From a virus, in the IMG/VR virus record IMGVR_UViG_3300032214_001160, positions 1-31,752 of that record: a DNA stretch of 31,752 bases, one strand, 5' to 3'. The translations under genes and the position numbers were made by a program. Below are positions 14,843-21,873 of this stretch, piece after piece (within the stretch, counting starts at the first letter, position 1; the number at the start of each line of letters is the position of its first letter). The notes beneath the pieces are model-generated. The model made no database searches. It saw only the letters and a program-made list of their open reading frames with translations, and was not told the DNA's origin.

Positions 14843-15328
14843 ATGGGTTATACGCATTACACCTACAGACCACGCAATAACGCAGGTTCGGCTTATATGT
14901 TCGGCAAATTGGCGCTAGACGCTAAGACCATTTGCGATTACGCAAACGCAAACGGAATTCGTATCCGTAACGGCAACGGCGAAGGCGAGCCAGAATTTAC
15001 AGAATTTTATTTTTCTATAAACGGTGACGCAGAGGCTTTTACAAGTGACGGCAGAGATTTAGCGCACGAGAGTTTCTATTGGGCAGGTATTCCAAGCCAG
15101 CCAGAGTGGCGCAAAGATGAGCCAGATTTTTTTGAGTTTTGCAAGACTGCCTACAAGCCTTATGACGCCGTAGTAACGGCGATACTTATTCGGGCTAAGA
15201 CTATCTACGGGTCTTGTGTCTCTATCTCATCAGACGGCGAGTGGAGTGAGTGGCAGGCAGGGCGTGATATGTACGAGGCGATATTTGGAGAGGTTGCCGA
15301 GTGCCCATTTGATAGGGCGAGCGTATGA
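14843..15328 (+). CDS. Conserved hypothetical phage protein (GYTHY start)
   Basis: A 161-residue protein that begins MGYTHYTYRP, a start I associate with a phage/bacterial hypothetical family without known function. It contains DGDAE- and CKTAYKPYD-type stretches and a CVSISSDGEW segment, consistent with an alpha/beta fold. AAGGGGCAAGC leader. It overlaps the next short gene by four bases. Confidence 0.7.
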   Translation: MGYTHYTYRPRNNAGSAYMFGKLALDAKTICDYANANGIRIRNGNGEGEPEFTEFYFSINGDAEAFTSDGRDLAHESFYWAGIPSQPEWRKDEPDFFEFCKTAYKPYDAVVTAILIRAKTIYGSCVSISSDGEWSEWQAGRDMYEAIFGEVAECPFDRASV

Positions 15329-15453
15329 GCGCCGAGAGCGTGAGAGAGCGAGCGACACTCTCTAGCACTTGTGCCGAGTGTGGGCGAGTGTTTGACCTGC
15401 TAGACGATACAGACGCACAAGAGCACGCCTACGGGCACGACTGCGAGGGCTAG
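15325..15453 (+). CDS. Short C2HC zinc-finger protein
   Basis: A 42-residue protein starting in the ATGA overlap with the upstream gene. CAECG near residue 16 and H...GHDC near residues 34-40 match a C2HC/C2H2-like finger. The tight coupling and clear finger support a real gene although it is short. Confidence 0.65.
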   Translation: MSAESVRERATLSSTCAECGRVFDLLDDTDAQEHAYGHDCEG

Positions 15454-15527
15454 TGCTCTGGGGTTATCTACTAATAGATAACTATTCCACCAATACAAAT
15501 AAGCACCTGGCTCGACGCAAGCGCAAC

Positions 15528-15617
15528 GGAGCCCCGCTGACAACGTTTGACGCGGGGCTTCAAACTGCTCGCACGAACGAGCGTTCGCAGGCACAACACG
15601 GGGGGCTTCCGATAACT
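15528..15617 (+). repeat. A-B-C hairpin cassette
   Basis: Arms GGAGCCCCGCT and GCGGGGCTTC, the C strand at 15597-15617, and a LexA-type box (15574-15587) between B and C. A palindromic 13-mer pair lies upstream at 15463-15483. Confidence 0.75.
15574..15587. promoter_or_regulatory. LexA/SOS-box-like site
   Basis: CGAACGAGCGTTCG is a perfect match to the Gram-positive LexA consensus CGAACNNNNGTTCG. It lies within a hairpin cassette about 125 bases upstream of the promoter at 15712, so regulation by position alone is uncertain. Confidence 0.45.
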
Positions 15618-15667
15618 TCGCCCGACCCCCACGACTTCGTTCCTTCTTTCATTTCAGTCTTTATCAT

Positions 15668-15684
15668 TTGACGGTGGTGGAAGA
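15668..15684 (+). repeat. 17-mer TTGACGGTGGTGGAAGA
   Basis: Copy 1 of the 17-mer family that dominates the right part of the window; it lies nine bases before a 13-mer and upstream of the promoter at 15712. Confidence 0.7.
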
Positions 15685-15711
15685 CCCTCTCTCTAATAGA
15701 TAACTATGGGT

Positions 15712-15741
15712 GTGGCTAGTCTGTACCTTTGCTGATACGCT
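15712..15741 (+). promoter_or_regulatory. Promoter with conserved AGTCTGTACC spacer
   Basis: GTGGCT, an 18 bp spacer starting AGTCTGTACC, and -10 TACGCT; 13-mer at 15693-15705. Confidence 0.8.
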
Positions 15742-15795
15742 GACACCACTCCCGTTGTACCACCACAACTAGACCCAACTGGAGTGGAGAAAAAA

Positions 15796-16224
15796 ATGAG
15801 TAAGTCCCTATCCGTGAAAGTCAAGGTGAGTTCGCTCATCAAGGCTTTAGAGCAAGCAAGGCTTGAGCGTGAAAAGCGTTTCCACGCACAAGAGTTAGAG
15901 GAAGCAAAGTTTGAGAAGGCAACAGAGGCATACAACCTCGCTGTGCTGAAACTCATCAAGGCAGGCAAGGGAAGCATTGAGGAAGCCTCACGCAACCATT
16001 GGTACGGCAGAAACGACAAGCACAAGGGGAAAGTGTCTTTCTCTGTGACTGTGTACTTGCCTACTGGTGCTTTGCCAAAAGAGCCAGAGCGACCTGAAAC
16101 CTACTCCGAGCGTGAGTACAAGCGAGATGTGGAAAACATCTCACAAGCAATCCGTGTGCTGAAAATGACAGACCAAGAGAGTGTCAATGCCAGCACCTAC
16201 AAGAGCGTGGCTGAATACCTGTAA
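15796..16224 (+). CDS. Coiled-coil hypothetical protein
   Basis: A 142-residue protein; ATG at 15796 behind a GGAG site. Residues about 14-55 are a long charged helix with heptads (LEQARLEREKRFHAQELEE). The middle has a strand-rich stretch (GKVSFSVTVYLPTG), then another helix. Not recognised. A terminator follows its stop. Confidence 0.65.
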   Translation: MSKSLSVKVKVSSLIKALEQARLEREKRFHAQELEEAKFEKATEAYNLAVLKLIKAGKGSIEEASRNHWYGRNDKHKGKVSFSVTVYLPTGALPKEPERPETYSEREYKRDVENISQAIRVLKMTDQESVNASTYKSVAEYL

Positions 16225-16245
16225 ACCCCTTCCAGAGAAAAGCCC

Positions 16246-16285
16246 AAAGGGCTGGTGGGCAAATCGCCTGCCAGCCCTTTCTCCA
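16246..16285 (+). terminator. Rho-independent-like terminator
   Basis: AAAGGGCTGG pairs with CCAGCCCTTT around a 15-base loop, followed by CTCCATTT. Next is a 13-mer inverted pair (16297/16327). Confidence 0.8.
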
Positions 16286-16326
16286 TTTATGGGCGAAGTT
16301 ATCTATGAAAGATGGGGCGATTACCT

Positions 16327-16464
16327 CTAATAGATAACTCTGAACGCACTCCGATACACAGACGCTCGCAGCCTGCTGTTCGCTTCACGCAGTTCGGTAA
16401 TCTCTCCCTCAAGAGCGTTGAGCCTCTGTCGTGTTGCCAAGAAATCAAACTTATTGGAAGCCAC
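16327..16464 (-). CDS. Possible short leftward coiled-coil protein
   Basis: A 45-residue reading frame from GTG at 16464, with a convincing helix (ATRQRLNALEGEITELREANSRL). It begins inside a degenerate leftward C strand and ends in a 13-mer (RVIY, TAG). No promoter or ribosome binding site is visible, so it may be a remnant. It would partly fill the 506-base gap 16225-16730. Confidence 0.3.
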   Translation of the reverse strand: MASNKFDFLATRQRLNALEGEITELREANSRLRASVYRSAFRVIY

Positions 16465-16572
16465 CCGTGAGATGGGAGTGATACTGGCAACGAAGCCCCG
16501 GCTTTGACGCTTCACCAACGGGGCTTCCTTCGCAGAAGGACTGCTCTGGGACACGGGGGGCTTCCGATAACT
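16450..16572 (+). repeat. A-B-C hairpin cassette with degenerate reverse C
   Basis: A degenerate leftward C strand (about 16452-16467), then arms GAAGCCCCGG and CGGGGCTTCC, then the rightward C strand at 16552-16572. Confidence 0.7.
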
Positions 16573-16604
16573 GTCGGGTCTGTCGCTCACTCACACAGGC
16601 TACC

Positions 16605-16618
16605 CGAACGGGTGTTCG
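16605..16618. promoter_or_regulatory. LexA/SOS-box-like site
   Basis: CGAACGGGTGTTCG, a perfect CGAACNNNNGTTCG, about 40 bases upstream of the -35 of the promoter at 16657. It could place the next gene under DNA-damage control. Confidence 0.55.
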
Positions 16619-16656
16619 TATGCCCGAAGTCTCTAATAGATAACTGTCAAGGTATG

Positions 16657-16686
16657 TTGGAAAGTCTGATACTGGGGGTGTAGGGT
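16657..16686 (+). promoter_or_regulatory. Promoter, AGTCTGATAC spacer variant
   Basis: TTGGAA, an 18 bp spacer starting AGTCTGATAC, and -10 TAGGGT; 13-mer at 16633-16645. Confidence 0.7.
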
Positions 16687-16730
16687 AGTGGCTAGCCACA
16701 ACCCACACCAACTAGAAAGCAGGTAATCAA

Positions 16731-17144
16731 ATGGCTACATCAGCAAGGGCAGTAGAAGCAACAGAGAACTATCTGAAGGCTTTGACACTCCAAGAGCAAG
16801 CCGAGCAAATGCTCGCAGAAGTGAAGGAGACAATGCTCGCCGTCTATCAGGCAGAGGGCATTAGCGAAACAGAAGTGAACGACCTCGTAGTGAAGGTATC
16901 TGCGTCATCACGCCGAAACTTTGACATTGAGAAACTCCGTGAGAAACTCACACCTGCTCTCTTTCGCAAAGTGACTAAGCCAACAGTGGACACACGGGCT
17001 TGGGATAGCGCACAGGACAAGGGTGAAATCTCCAAGAAAGTAATCTCAACCTGCGTAGAAGTGACGAGTTTCTTTCGTGTCACCGTCAAGCCTGCGAAGG
17101 GCGCACAGAAGCCAGCCACCAAACAGGTAAGCGAAGTCGCTTAG
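16731..17144 (+). CDS. Hypothetical protein
   Basis: A 137-residue protein with a helical N-terminal half (LTLQEQAEQMLAEVKETMLAVYQ), a central strand-rich stretch (VNDLVVKVSASSRRNFDIEKL), and a Lys/Thr-rich tail. The helix-then-beta order resembles small phage accessory proteins, but I cannot assign it. It may be SOS-controlled (box at 16605). Confidence 0.65.
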   Translation: MATSARAVEATENYLKALTLQEQAEQMLAEVKETMLAVYQAEGISETEVNDLVVKVSASSRRNFDIEKLREKLTPALFRKVTKPTVDTRAWDSAQDKGEISKKVISTCVEVTSFFRVTVKPAKGAQKPATKQVSEVA

Positions 17145-17156
17145 TCTGTCTAGTCT

Positions 17157-17184
17157 GTATCGGGGGCGTAAATGCCCCCGATAC
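17157..17184 (+). terminator. Hairpin after gene
   Basis: A perfect 11 bp stem (GTATCGGGGGC and complement) around six bases, followed by a 13-mer at 17186 rather than a T-tract. Confidence 0.75.
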
Positions 17185-17221
17185 ACTAATAGATAACTCC
17201 ACTACTAGGAAAGGGGCAGAG

Positions 17222-17641
17222 ATGCCAACAGCATTATTACTAAAGACAACGGGCGAAGTAATCCCATTAGAACTAAACAACGAGAACGACCACATACTTA
17301 TTCGTGAAAGCGTTGGGGGCTGGTTTGACTGCGTGAGAAATCACGAAAGGCGCATTGTCGGTTATGTTCACGACGAAGGGCTACTCATTGGTTTGCCAGC
17401 AAATCCAGTTTCGTCGTTTCTCTTTGACCAAGTACTCGCAGGTGACTGCGTTATCGTTGGCTCTTTCAGCGAGGCTGGAGAGTATGACGGAGAGAGCCAC
17501 GAATTGCCTATTGCGTTTCGTTCGGGTCGTTTCGTAGAAATGGCTCGTGAAATGGGCGCAGATGTAGAACTCAACGAGAAACTAAACGCTCTGCTCGCTG
17601 GAGTAGATACAAGTTTCACAGTCAGCGAGTGGACTGAATAG
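17222..17641 (+). CDS. DUF3846-like protein
   Basis: A 139-residue protein with the order typical of DUF3846: an N-terminal strand pair, VGGWFDCVR, then GLLIGLPANPVSS and a VLAGDCVIVGSF strand. The family is common in phages and mobile elements and has no known function. AAAGGGGCAG ribosome binding site. It probably shares the upstream transcript or depends on the 13-mer region, as no conserved-spacer promoter is visible. Confidence 0.7.
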   Translation: MPTALLLKTTGEVIPLELNNENDHILIRESVGGWFDCVRNHERRIVGYVHDEGLLIGLPANPVSSFLFDQVLAGDCVIVGSFSEAGEYDGESHELPIAFRSGRFVEMAREMGADVELNEKLNALLAGVDTSFTVSEWTE

Positions 17642-17708
17642 TTATCTATTAGGAGAGTGGTGCGAAGTCCGTGCCACTCCCCAAATGGATTATCTCTAAT
17701 AGATAACT
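17640..17708. repeat. Inverted 13-mers flanking a hairpin
   Basis: AGTTATCTATTAG at 17640 and CTAATAGATAACT at 17696, with a GAGTGG.../CCACTC hairpin between them (about 17654-17681), form a long nested stem right after the gene. A further 13-mer lies at 17713. Confidence 0.7.
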
Positions 17709-17736
17709 TTCACTAATAGATAACTCCGAGCCATTC

Positions 17737-17822
17737 AGGGGGAAGCCCCGCTACCGAGCCTTACAGCCGGGGCTTCGTTCCCAGGATGAAGCAAGAGCAG
17801 AACACGGGGGGCTTCCGATAAG
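17737..17822 (+). repeat. A-B-C hairpin cassette
   Basis: Arms GGAAGCCCCGCT and GCCGGGGCTTC, the C strand at 17803-17822, directly joined to the -35 of the next promoter. Confidence 0.75.
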
Positions 17823-17852
17823 TTGGCAAGTCTGTACCGTGACCAGTATTAT
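17823..17852 (+). promoter_or_regulatory. Promoter with conserved AGTCTGTACC spacer
   Basis: TTGGCA, an 18 bp spacer, and -10 TATTAT, the best -10 of the series. Confidence 0.85.
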
Positions 17853-17879
17853 GACTACACCTAACCACAAGGAGCAAAT

Positions 17880-18182
17880 ATGGAAAATCACCTCACACTC
17901 ATAAACGGCAGAACATCAGACCTAACTTTCGCCGAACCAGAAATTGGAGAAATCCTTGAGACTGGCGCAACGATACTCGCCCTCACGAAGCAGACAGAAC
18001 GAGTTGTTGGAGATAGTTACGCAAGTTGGGTGACTGTCTGTTACAAGTCTGGAACTGATTACCACCCATTTGTGGTGTGGACTGTTATCGCTCGCCCAGA
18101 CGGTTTCTCGGCACAGACTGGTGACTACGCTTTCACACTCACAGAAGCGATGGGTTACTACGAGAGGCGTGGTGGCAAGTGA
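17880..18182 (+). CDS. Hypothetical protein
   Basis: A 100-residue alpha/beta protein, AAGGAG ribosome binding site. Strands at GATILALTKQTERVV and YHPFVVWTVIARPD look conserved; the end is helical. Not recognised. It overlaps the next gene by four bases (GTGA). Confidence 0.65.
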   Translation: MENHLTLINGRTSDLTFAEPEIGEILETGATILALTKQTERVVGDSYASWVTVCYKSGTDYHPFVVWTVIARPDGFSAQTGDYAFTLTEAMGYYERRGGK

Positions 18183-18445
18183 CACGTTTATTCTCCGAAT
18201 ACATCGGTGGAACGACTGACTGGTTTCAGTGCCTATGTGGAAATCAGCCAAATTATGACGGTTTCTATTCGTGCCGAAGCACTGGGGAAATTGTCTCACC
18301 AACGCTCTATGGAGAGTGGGATGGAATTTCCTACCTCTGTGAGCGTTGTAGTCGCATTATCAACGGAAATACACTAGAAGTAATCGCTGTATGTTCCGAG
18401 CAAGTTGCTTTTCGCAATTCCCAGTTTGACTGGAATTCTTACTAA
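18179..18445 (+). CDS. Zinc-ribbon protein
   Basis: An 88-residue protein starting with GTG in the overlap. CLCGNQPNYDGFYSC at about 18-32 and CERC near 54 form a zinc ribbon of a type often seen in actinobacteriophages (CxCGN...DGFY...G....C.RC). Function unknown. Confidence 0.7.
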   Translation: MTRLFSEYIGGTTDWFQCLCGNQPNYDGFYSCRSTGEIVSPTLYGEWDGISYLCERCSRIINGNTLEVIAVCSEQVAFRNSQFDWNSY

Positions 18446-18473
18446 CATCTAATAGATAACTAGGAGAACGACA

Positions 18474-18659
18474 ATGAATAAAGTAGGCGAGCGAGTGAGA
18501 TTCATACACTCATCAGACCCATATACGAAATTGGTAGAAGGTGATGAAGGAATTATTACTGGCGAGGATTCGCTTGGCACTGTACATATCAAGTGGGATA
18601 GCGGAAGCACTCTCGGGATGATTCAGAGCGAAGGTGACTGTTTTGAGATTATCGGATAA
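18474..18659 (+). CDS. DUF4314 protein
   Basis: A 61-residue protein matching DUF4314 over its whole length: VRFIHSSDPYTKL, GDEGIITGEDSLGTVHIKW, then STLGMI and a terminal FEII. It is a small SH3-like barrel found in many mobile elements, without known function. The 13-mer at 18449 lies directly before an AGGAG site. Confidence 0.85.
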   Translation: MNKVGERVRFIHSSDPYTKLVEGDEGIITGEDSLGTVHIKWDSGSTLGMIQSEGDCFEIIG

Positions 18660-18665
18660 CGACCA

Positions 18666-19025
18666 GTGTCTCTAATAGATAACTTTTTTTCTAGAATTCG
18701 GGCGTTTGTGTCCGTTCTATTTCAGTGGCTTCTCACCTATGGGAAGGACGCTAAAATCATTGGCATAGAAGCCCGTATCAAGTGTGTTGACATGTTTGAC
18801 TACATCGGCTCGTATAACGGGATAATTGACACCTACTGCTCAATATCCAAAGAGCCACCGTACCAAATTCTGTTTGATGACTACGGCATACCAGATGATG
18901 AGATATTCCATTATTTCGCCAGTGTCAGAGAGGTCCTTAAGTACTGCCTGACCACGAACAAGGATGAGTGCTTCCGAATCCACTCATGCCGACTGGTCAC
19001 TGCCAAAGAGGAGTTGAGTATCTAA
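18666..19025 (+). CDS. Hypothetical protein beginning in a 13-mer
   Basis: A 119-residue frame whose first residues (MSLIDN) are encoded by the 13-mer at 18672, and whose stop lies in the next 13-mer (19022). The start is uncertain, as no ribosome binding site is seen; a later GTG is possible. The body (KCVDMFDYIGSYNGIIDTYC and following) looks like a real mixed alpha/beta protein, of unknown family. Confidence 0.5.
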   Translation: MSLIDNFFSRIRAFVSVLFQWLLTYGKDAKIIGIEARIKCVDMFDYIGSYNGIIDTYCSISKEPPYQILFDDYGIPDDEIFHYFASVREVLKYCLTTNKDECFRIHSCRLVTAKEELSI

Positions 19026-19045
19026 TAGATAACTTCCAGCTCGAC

Positions 19046-19157
19046 GCAAAGAAGCCCCGCTTGCAACGAAAGGGGGCGGGGCTCCGAACTGGCGCAGGCA
19101 GTCTCGGGGAACGGGGGGCTTCCGATAACAAAGCAGTCACGGGGGGCTTCCGATAAG
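19046..19157 (+). repeat. Hairpin cassette with two C strands
   Basis: Arms GAAGCCCCGCT and GCGGGGCTCC, then C at 19110-19129 and again at 19138-19157. The second copy may be a duplication. Confidence 0.75.
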
Positions 19158-19202
19158 TCGGGCGCAGAATCCTGTGGGTCACTCTCTAATAGATAACTTT
19201 AC

Positions 19203-19219
19203 TTGACGGTGGTGGATGA
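19203..19219 (+). repeat. 17-mer TTGACGGTGGTGGATGA
   Basis: Copy 2, immediately upstream of the promoter at 19221. Read from TTG, it opens a short frame that stops two bases before the ATG of the next gene. Confidence 0.75.
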
Positions 19220-19220
19220 G

Positions 19221-19250
19221 TTGGCAAGTCTGTACCTGTGGGGATATAGT
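19221..19250 (+). promoter_or_regulatory. Promoter with conserved AGTCTGTACC spacer
   Basis: TTGGCA, an 18 bp spacer, and -10 TATAGT. Confidence 0.85.
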
Positions 19251-19282
19251 GGGTCATACCACAACTATCAAAGGAACTAGAC

Positions 19283-20011
19283 ATGCCAAACTGGTGCTAC
19301 CAAAGCCTAGAAGTACGAGGACCATCGCACGACCTTGATTCTTTCGTTGACGCTATGCAAGTGAGCGAACCCGACAAGACAGGTGCTATGCAGACAAGCG
19401 TAGAACTGAATCAGATGTGTCCAGTTGATGACAGGACTTTCGCTTACAAGACCATTACCAATGACGAGGGAGTGGAAACGCTTATCAAGACATACGCAAC
19501 GCTAAGCGAGAACGGCTTTGACGGATACGCTCACTGCGTTGAGATTTGGGGAACGAAGTGGGGTGCATGCCATATTCAGTGGAGTGGCACAAAGGGCAAG
19601 TATCCAGTACACATTTACTTTGAGAGTGCGTGGTCACCAGCGAGTGGTCTAATTCAGGCAATATCCACAAAGTTCCCAACGCTCATATTCGGTCTTTCAT
19701 ACACAGAGGAAGCCGACTTCTTTGCAGGGTACGAGATATTCCAAAATGGCAGGCAAGTTGACGAGTACAACGCTGGAGTGGTTACGAGTGAGGAAGCAGA
19801 AAAGTACCTTGCAGATTTCACGGCTAAATCGGAAGCCGACAACACCGAAGTACCTCAAGAGAATTGGGATACATATTACGAAATGATGTCCGAAGCAACA
19901 CAGGCTCGTGATGAGAAACTGGAAATGGCGTTCACTAAAGGCATGAACAACTATTCCAAGTCCTACTCGGCTAAACCCCCGAAAGCGAAGGTGATAACTG
20001 CACCTTTCTAA
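19283..20011 (+). CDS. Api92/YubB-like ferredoxin-fold protein (DUF1281-like)
   Basis: A 242-residue protein. The start MPNWCYQSLEVRGP is the hallmark of the Api92-like/YubB (DUF1281) family of phage and plasmid proteins, followed by WGTKWGACHIQW and FESAWSPASGLI, which also fit. Function unknown. The C-terminal 60 residues are charged and less conserved-looking. The stop codons lie in the 13-mer at 20008. AAGGAAC ribosome binding site. Confidence 0.8.
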   Translation: MPNWCYQSLEVRGPSHDLDSFVDAMQVSEPDKTGAMQTSVELNQMCPVDDRTFAYKTITNDEGVETLIKTYATLSENGFDGYAHCVEIWGTKWGACHIQWSGTKGKYPVHIYFESAWSPASGLIQAISTKFPTLIFGLSYTEEADFFAGYEIFQNGRQVDEYNAGVVTSEEAEKYLADFTAKSEADNTEVPQENWDTYYEMMSEATQARDEKLEMAFTKGMNNYSKSYSAKPPKAKVITAPF

Positions 20012-20060
20012 TAGATAACTCAATTACCCCCCAAACAAACAAACTAACAAAGGAATAAAT

Positions 20061-20282
20061 ATGAGTACCATGATTCAGAAAGAATCCAAGAAAATTGCAC
20101 TACGCCTACTCCGTGAGCGTCAAGAGCGAGAGTGGTCGCAACAGGAACTTGCCGATAAGGCAGGAATTGACAGAAAGACCGTGAATCGTATTGAGAACCT
20201 TCACTTCTCACCGAGCATGGAAACATTTCTGCGCCTATGTAATGCGATGAAGGTTCAGGCACACGAAGTATTAAAGGGCTAA
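20061..20282 (+). CDS. XRE-family helix-turn-helix regulator
   Basis: A 73-residue, single-domain Cro/CI-type protein: WSQQELADKAGIDRKTVNRIE forms the HTH, followed by the usual FSPSMETFLRLCNAMKV helices. No dimerisation domain. AAAGGAAT ribosome binding site. It is a candidate binder of the 13-mer or of the conserved promoter spacer, but nothing in the sequence proves this. Confidence 0.9.
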   Translation: MSTMIQKESKKIALRLLRERQEREWSQQELADKAGIDRKTVNRIENLHFSPSMETFLRLCNAMKVQAHEVLKG

Positions 20283-20293
20283 TTGGTGTCGTG

Positions 20294-20325
20294 GTGGTCG
20301 CTGTGCGAATCTGTACAGCGACCAC
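20294..20325 (+). terminator. Hairpin after the HTH gene
   Basis: A perfect 11 bp stem (GTGGTCGCTGT and complement) with a ten-base loop, followed by ACACAC and a variant 13-mer at 20331. Confidence 0.75.
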
Positions 20326-20342
20326 ACACACTAATAGATAAC

Positions 20343-20372
20343 CCGTCTAGTCTGTACCCTTCCTGATACGAT
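20343..20372 (+). promoter_or_regulatory. Promoter with conserved AGTCTGTACC spacer
   Basis: CCGTCT, an 18 bp spacer, and -10 TACGAT. The weak -35 suggests activator dependence. Confidence 0.75.
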
Positions 20373-20401
20373 GAAGTCACCACAACCAAAAGGAGTAAGC
20401 C

Positions 20402-21073
20402 ATGTCAGAAACCACTGATGAGTTCCAAAACCAAAAAATGTTCTCTGTATTAGAGGACGCTCTAGAACGAGCCATGTATGCAAAGACAGAGATGTGCAAA
20501 GAGGAGCCAATGTCCGACAACCCACCGATGTTGCTGGTCGGCTACAACAAAGAAAATGTAGAGGAAAAAACACGCCTAACCATTGGTGACGATGATGACA
20601 GCGAAATGCAAATTGGCATGGTTCCACTGATTCACAAGGACGATGTTCGTGAGTGCTTGGTGGACGCTATCGGCGCAATTCCAACCCAAAAGTTTGAGTT
20701 CTTGATTCTTGCAGTTGAGGGATACAAGGACGAGATGAGCGAGGACTTGCCCGAAGGTTGGTCAAGGGGTGACTTGGCAAAGGACTTTAAGGAGAATCCT
20801 TTCACAACTGTCAGAGAGGGCGTAATCGTCAGTGGCGTTGACTGGGAACACAAGTACGCAATAAACGGCGCATGCACATACTCGTACGATGACAAGGGCG
20901 TTCCACAGTTCGGAGAACCATCGTGGTCGCAAGTTGAGATTTCAGAGGAAACTGGCATGATGACATTTATCATGGCGAGTGCGTGTGAGTTTATGAAAAA
21001 GAAAATAATCACAGAATCATTTCACGCACTACTGGAAGCAACACCGAAAAAATCAAAGAAAGACAAGGAGTAA
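20402..21073 (+). CDS. Hypothetical protein
   Basis: A 223-residue acidic alpha/beta protein, AAGGAG ribosome binding site. Core strands include FEFLILAVEGY and MMTFIMASACEF; the C-terminus is Lys-rich. No catalytic motif recognised. Its AAGGAG-TAA-TAG end doubles as ribosome binding site and 13-mer for the next gene. Confidence 0.7.
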   Translation: MSETTDEFQNQKMFSVLEDALERAMYAKTEMCKEEPMSDNPPMLLVGYNKENVEEKTRLTIGDDDDSEMQIGMVPLIHKDDVRECLVDAIGAIPTQKFEFLILAVEGYKDEMSEDLPEGWSRGDLAKDFKENPFTTVREGVIVSGVDWEHKYAINGACTYSYDDKGVPQFGEPSWSQVEISEETGMMTFIMASACEFMKKKIITESFHALLEATPKKSKKDKE

Positions 21074-21082
21074 TAGATAACT

Positions 21083-21238
21083 ATGAGTGACGATGTAATC
21101 ACGCAAGTTACGACACTTGTTGACAAAGCAATAAACACAATATCGGGCAGAGAGTTGGTAGCGTCAGCCGAAATGGTTGACCTACTGCTTGATATCCGAC
21201 TACTACTACTAGACACAGAAGCAAAGGAAATAGCATGA
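21083..21238 (+). CDS. Short helical protein
   Basis: A 51-residue protein that begins immediately after the 13-mer (21070-21082), which separates its ATG from the AAGGAG site at the end of the upstream gene. Entirely helical and Leu-rich (MVDLLLDIRLLLLDTE). It overlaps the next gene by ATGA. Not recognised. Confidence 0.6.
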   Translation: MSDDVITQVTTLVDKAINTISGRELVASAEMVDLLLDIRLLLLDTEAKEIA

Positions 21239-21600
21239 CAACGCACCTTACGGAAAAAGAAAAAAATAACCCTTTCATGTCAGACTCGTTTGACATTGAG
21301 GACCTATCACTAATCACAGAAGCGATAGGGCTTTACATTGACAACAACTCTCGCCTGATGTACAACGCACCACAGATTATGGAAGTTGCAAAGATAGAGG
21401 ACGAGACAAAGCGCATGATGGCTCTATCACTACTGAAACCAAAGTACGAAGGTCAGCCACTATCCGATGAGGAAGTGGACCGACTACTACTAATAGATAA
21501 CTTGGTGCTTGACGCTATGGGCGTGAAGGAAGTGGAGAGCGAAGTTGACGGAGTTATCTATTCATTGGAAGAACACCTGAAGAAAAACGGAAAGGAGTGA
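21235..21600 (+). CDS. Hypothetical protein containing two in-frame 13-mers
   Basis: A 121-residue acidic helical protein. It contains both repeat orientations in frame: LLLIDNLVL (exact 13-mer at 21490) and GVIYSLEE (partial reverse copy near 21549). It is thus the clearest case of repeat sequence within a protein. No ribosome binding site besides the ATGA coupling. Not recognised. Confidence 0.65.
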   Translation: MTTHLTEKEKNNPFMSDSFDIEDLSLITEAIGLYIDNNSRLMYNAPQIMEVAKIEDETKRMMALSLLKPKYEGQPLSDEEVDRLLLIDNLVLDAMGVKEVESEVDGVIYSLEEHLKKNGKE

Positions 21601-21617
21601 GTGGCGACACTTCGCCG

Positions 21618-21720
21618 TTCGGAGCCCCGCTGCAGGTGCAAAAAAAATCAAAAAAAATCAAGAAAAAACCTCACATTACCGGCAGCGATACGTCACGTTC
21701 AGCCGGCTGCGGGATTATAG
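21618..21720 (+). repeat. Truncated cassette and AT-rich spacer
   Basis: A lone A arm (GGAGCCCCGC), followed by an A-rich tract with AAAAAAATC twice and a GCCGGCTGC hairpin part. No B or C arm. The region 21601-21873 has no convincing gene apart from a possible 38-codon frame from ATG 21749. Confidence 0.5.
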
Positions 21721-21736
21721 AAAAAAATCGTTTTAT

Positions 21737-21753
21737 TTGACGGTGGCGGATGA
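21737..21753 (+). repeat. 17-mer TTGACGGTGGCGGATGA
   Basis: Copy 3. Its last bases contain an ATG followed by ACTACTGC, as in copy 7 at 30512. Confidence 0.7.
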
Positions 21754-21801
21754 CTACTGCATGTTTTCATCTGATAGAAAATCAAATTTATAAACATGTA
21801 C

Positions 21802-21831
21802 CTTGCAAGTCTGATACTCGCTTATTATGCT
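21802..21831 (+). promoter_or_regulatory. Promoter, AGTCTGATAC spacer variant
   Basis: CTTGCA, an 18 bp spacer starting AGTCTGATAC, and -10 TATGCT. Confidence 0.7.
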
Positions 21832-21873
21832 GGGTGGCTATAGATAACTTTTATCCAAGAAAGTAGGATTACT

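Noticed and set aside
21749-21865. 38-codon frame before 21874
   Set aside because: It starts in the 17-mer and reads through a promoter and a 13-mer; composition is not protein-like, so it is kept only as a note on a possible leader peptide.
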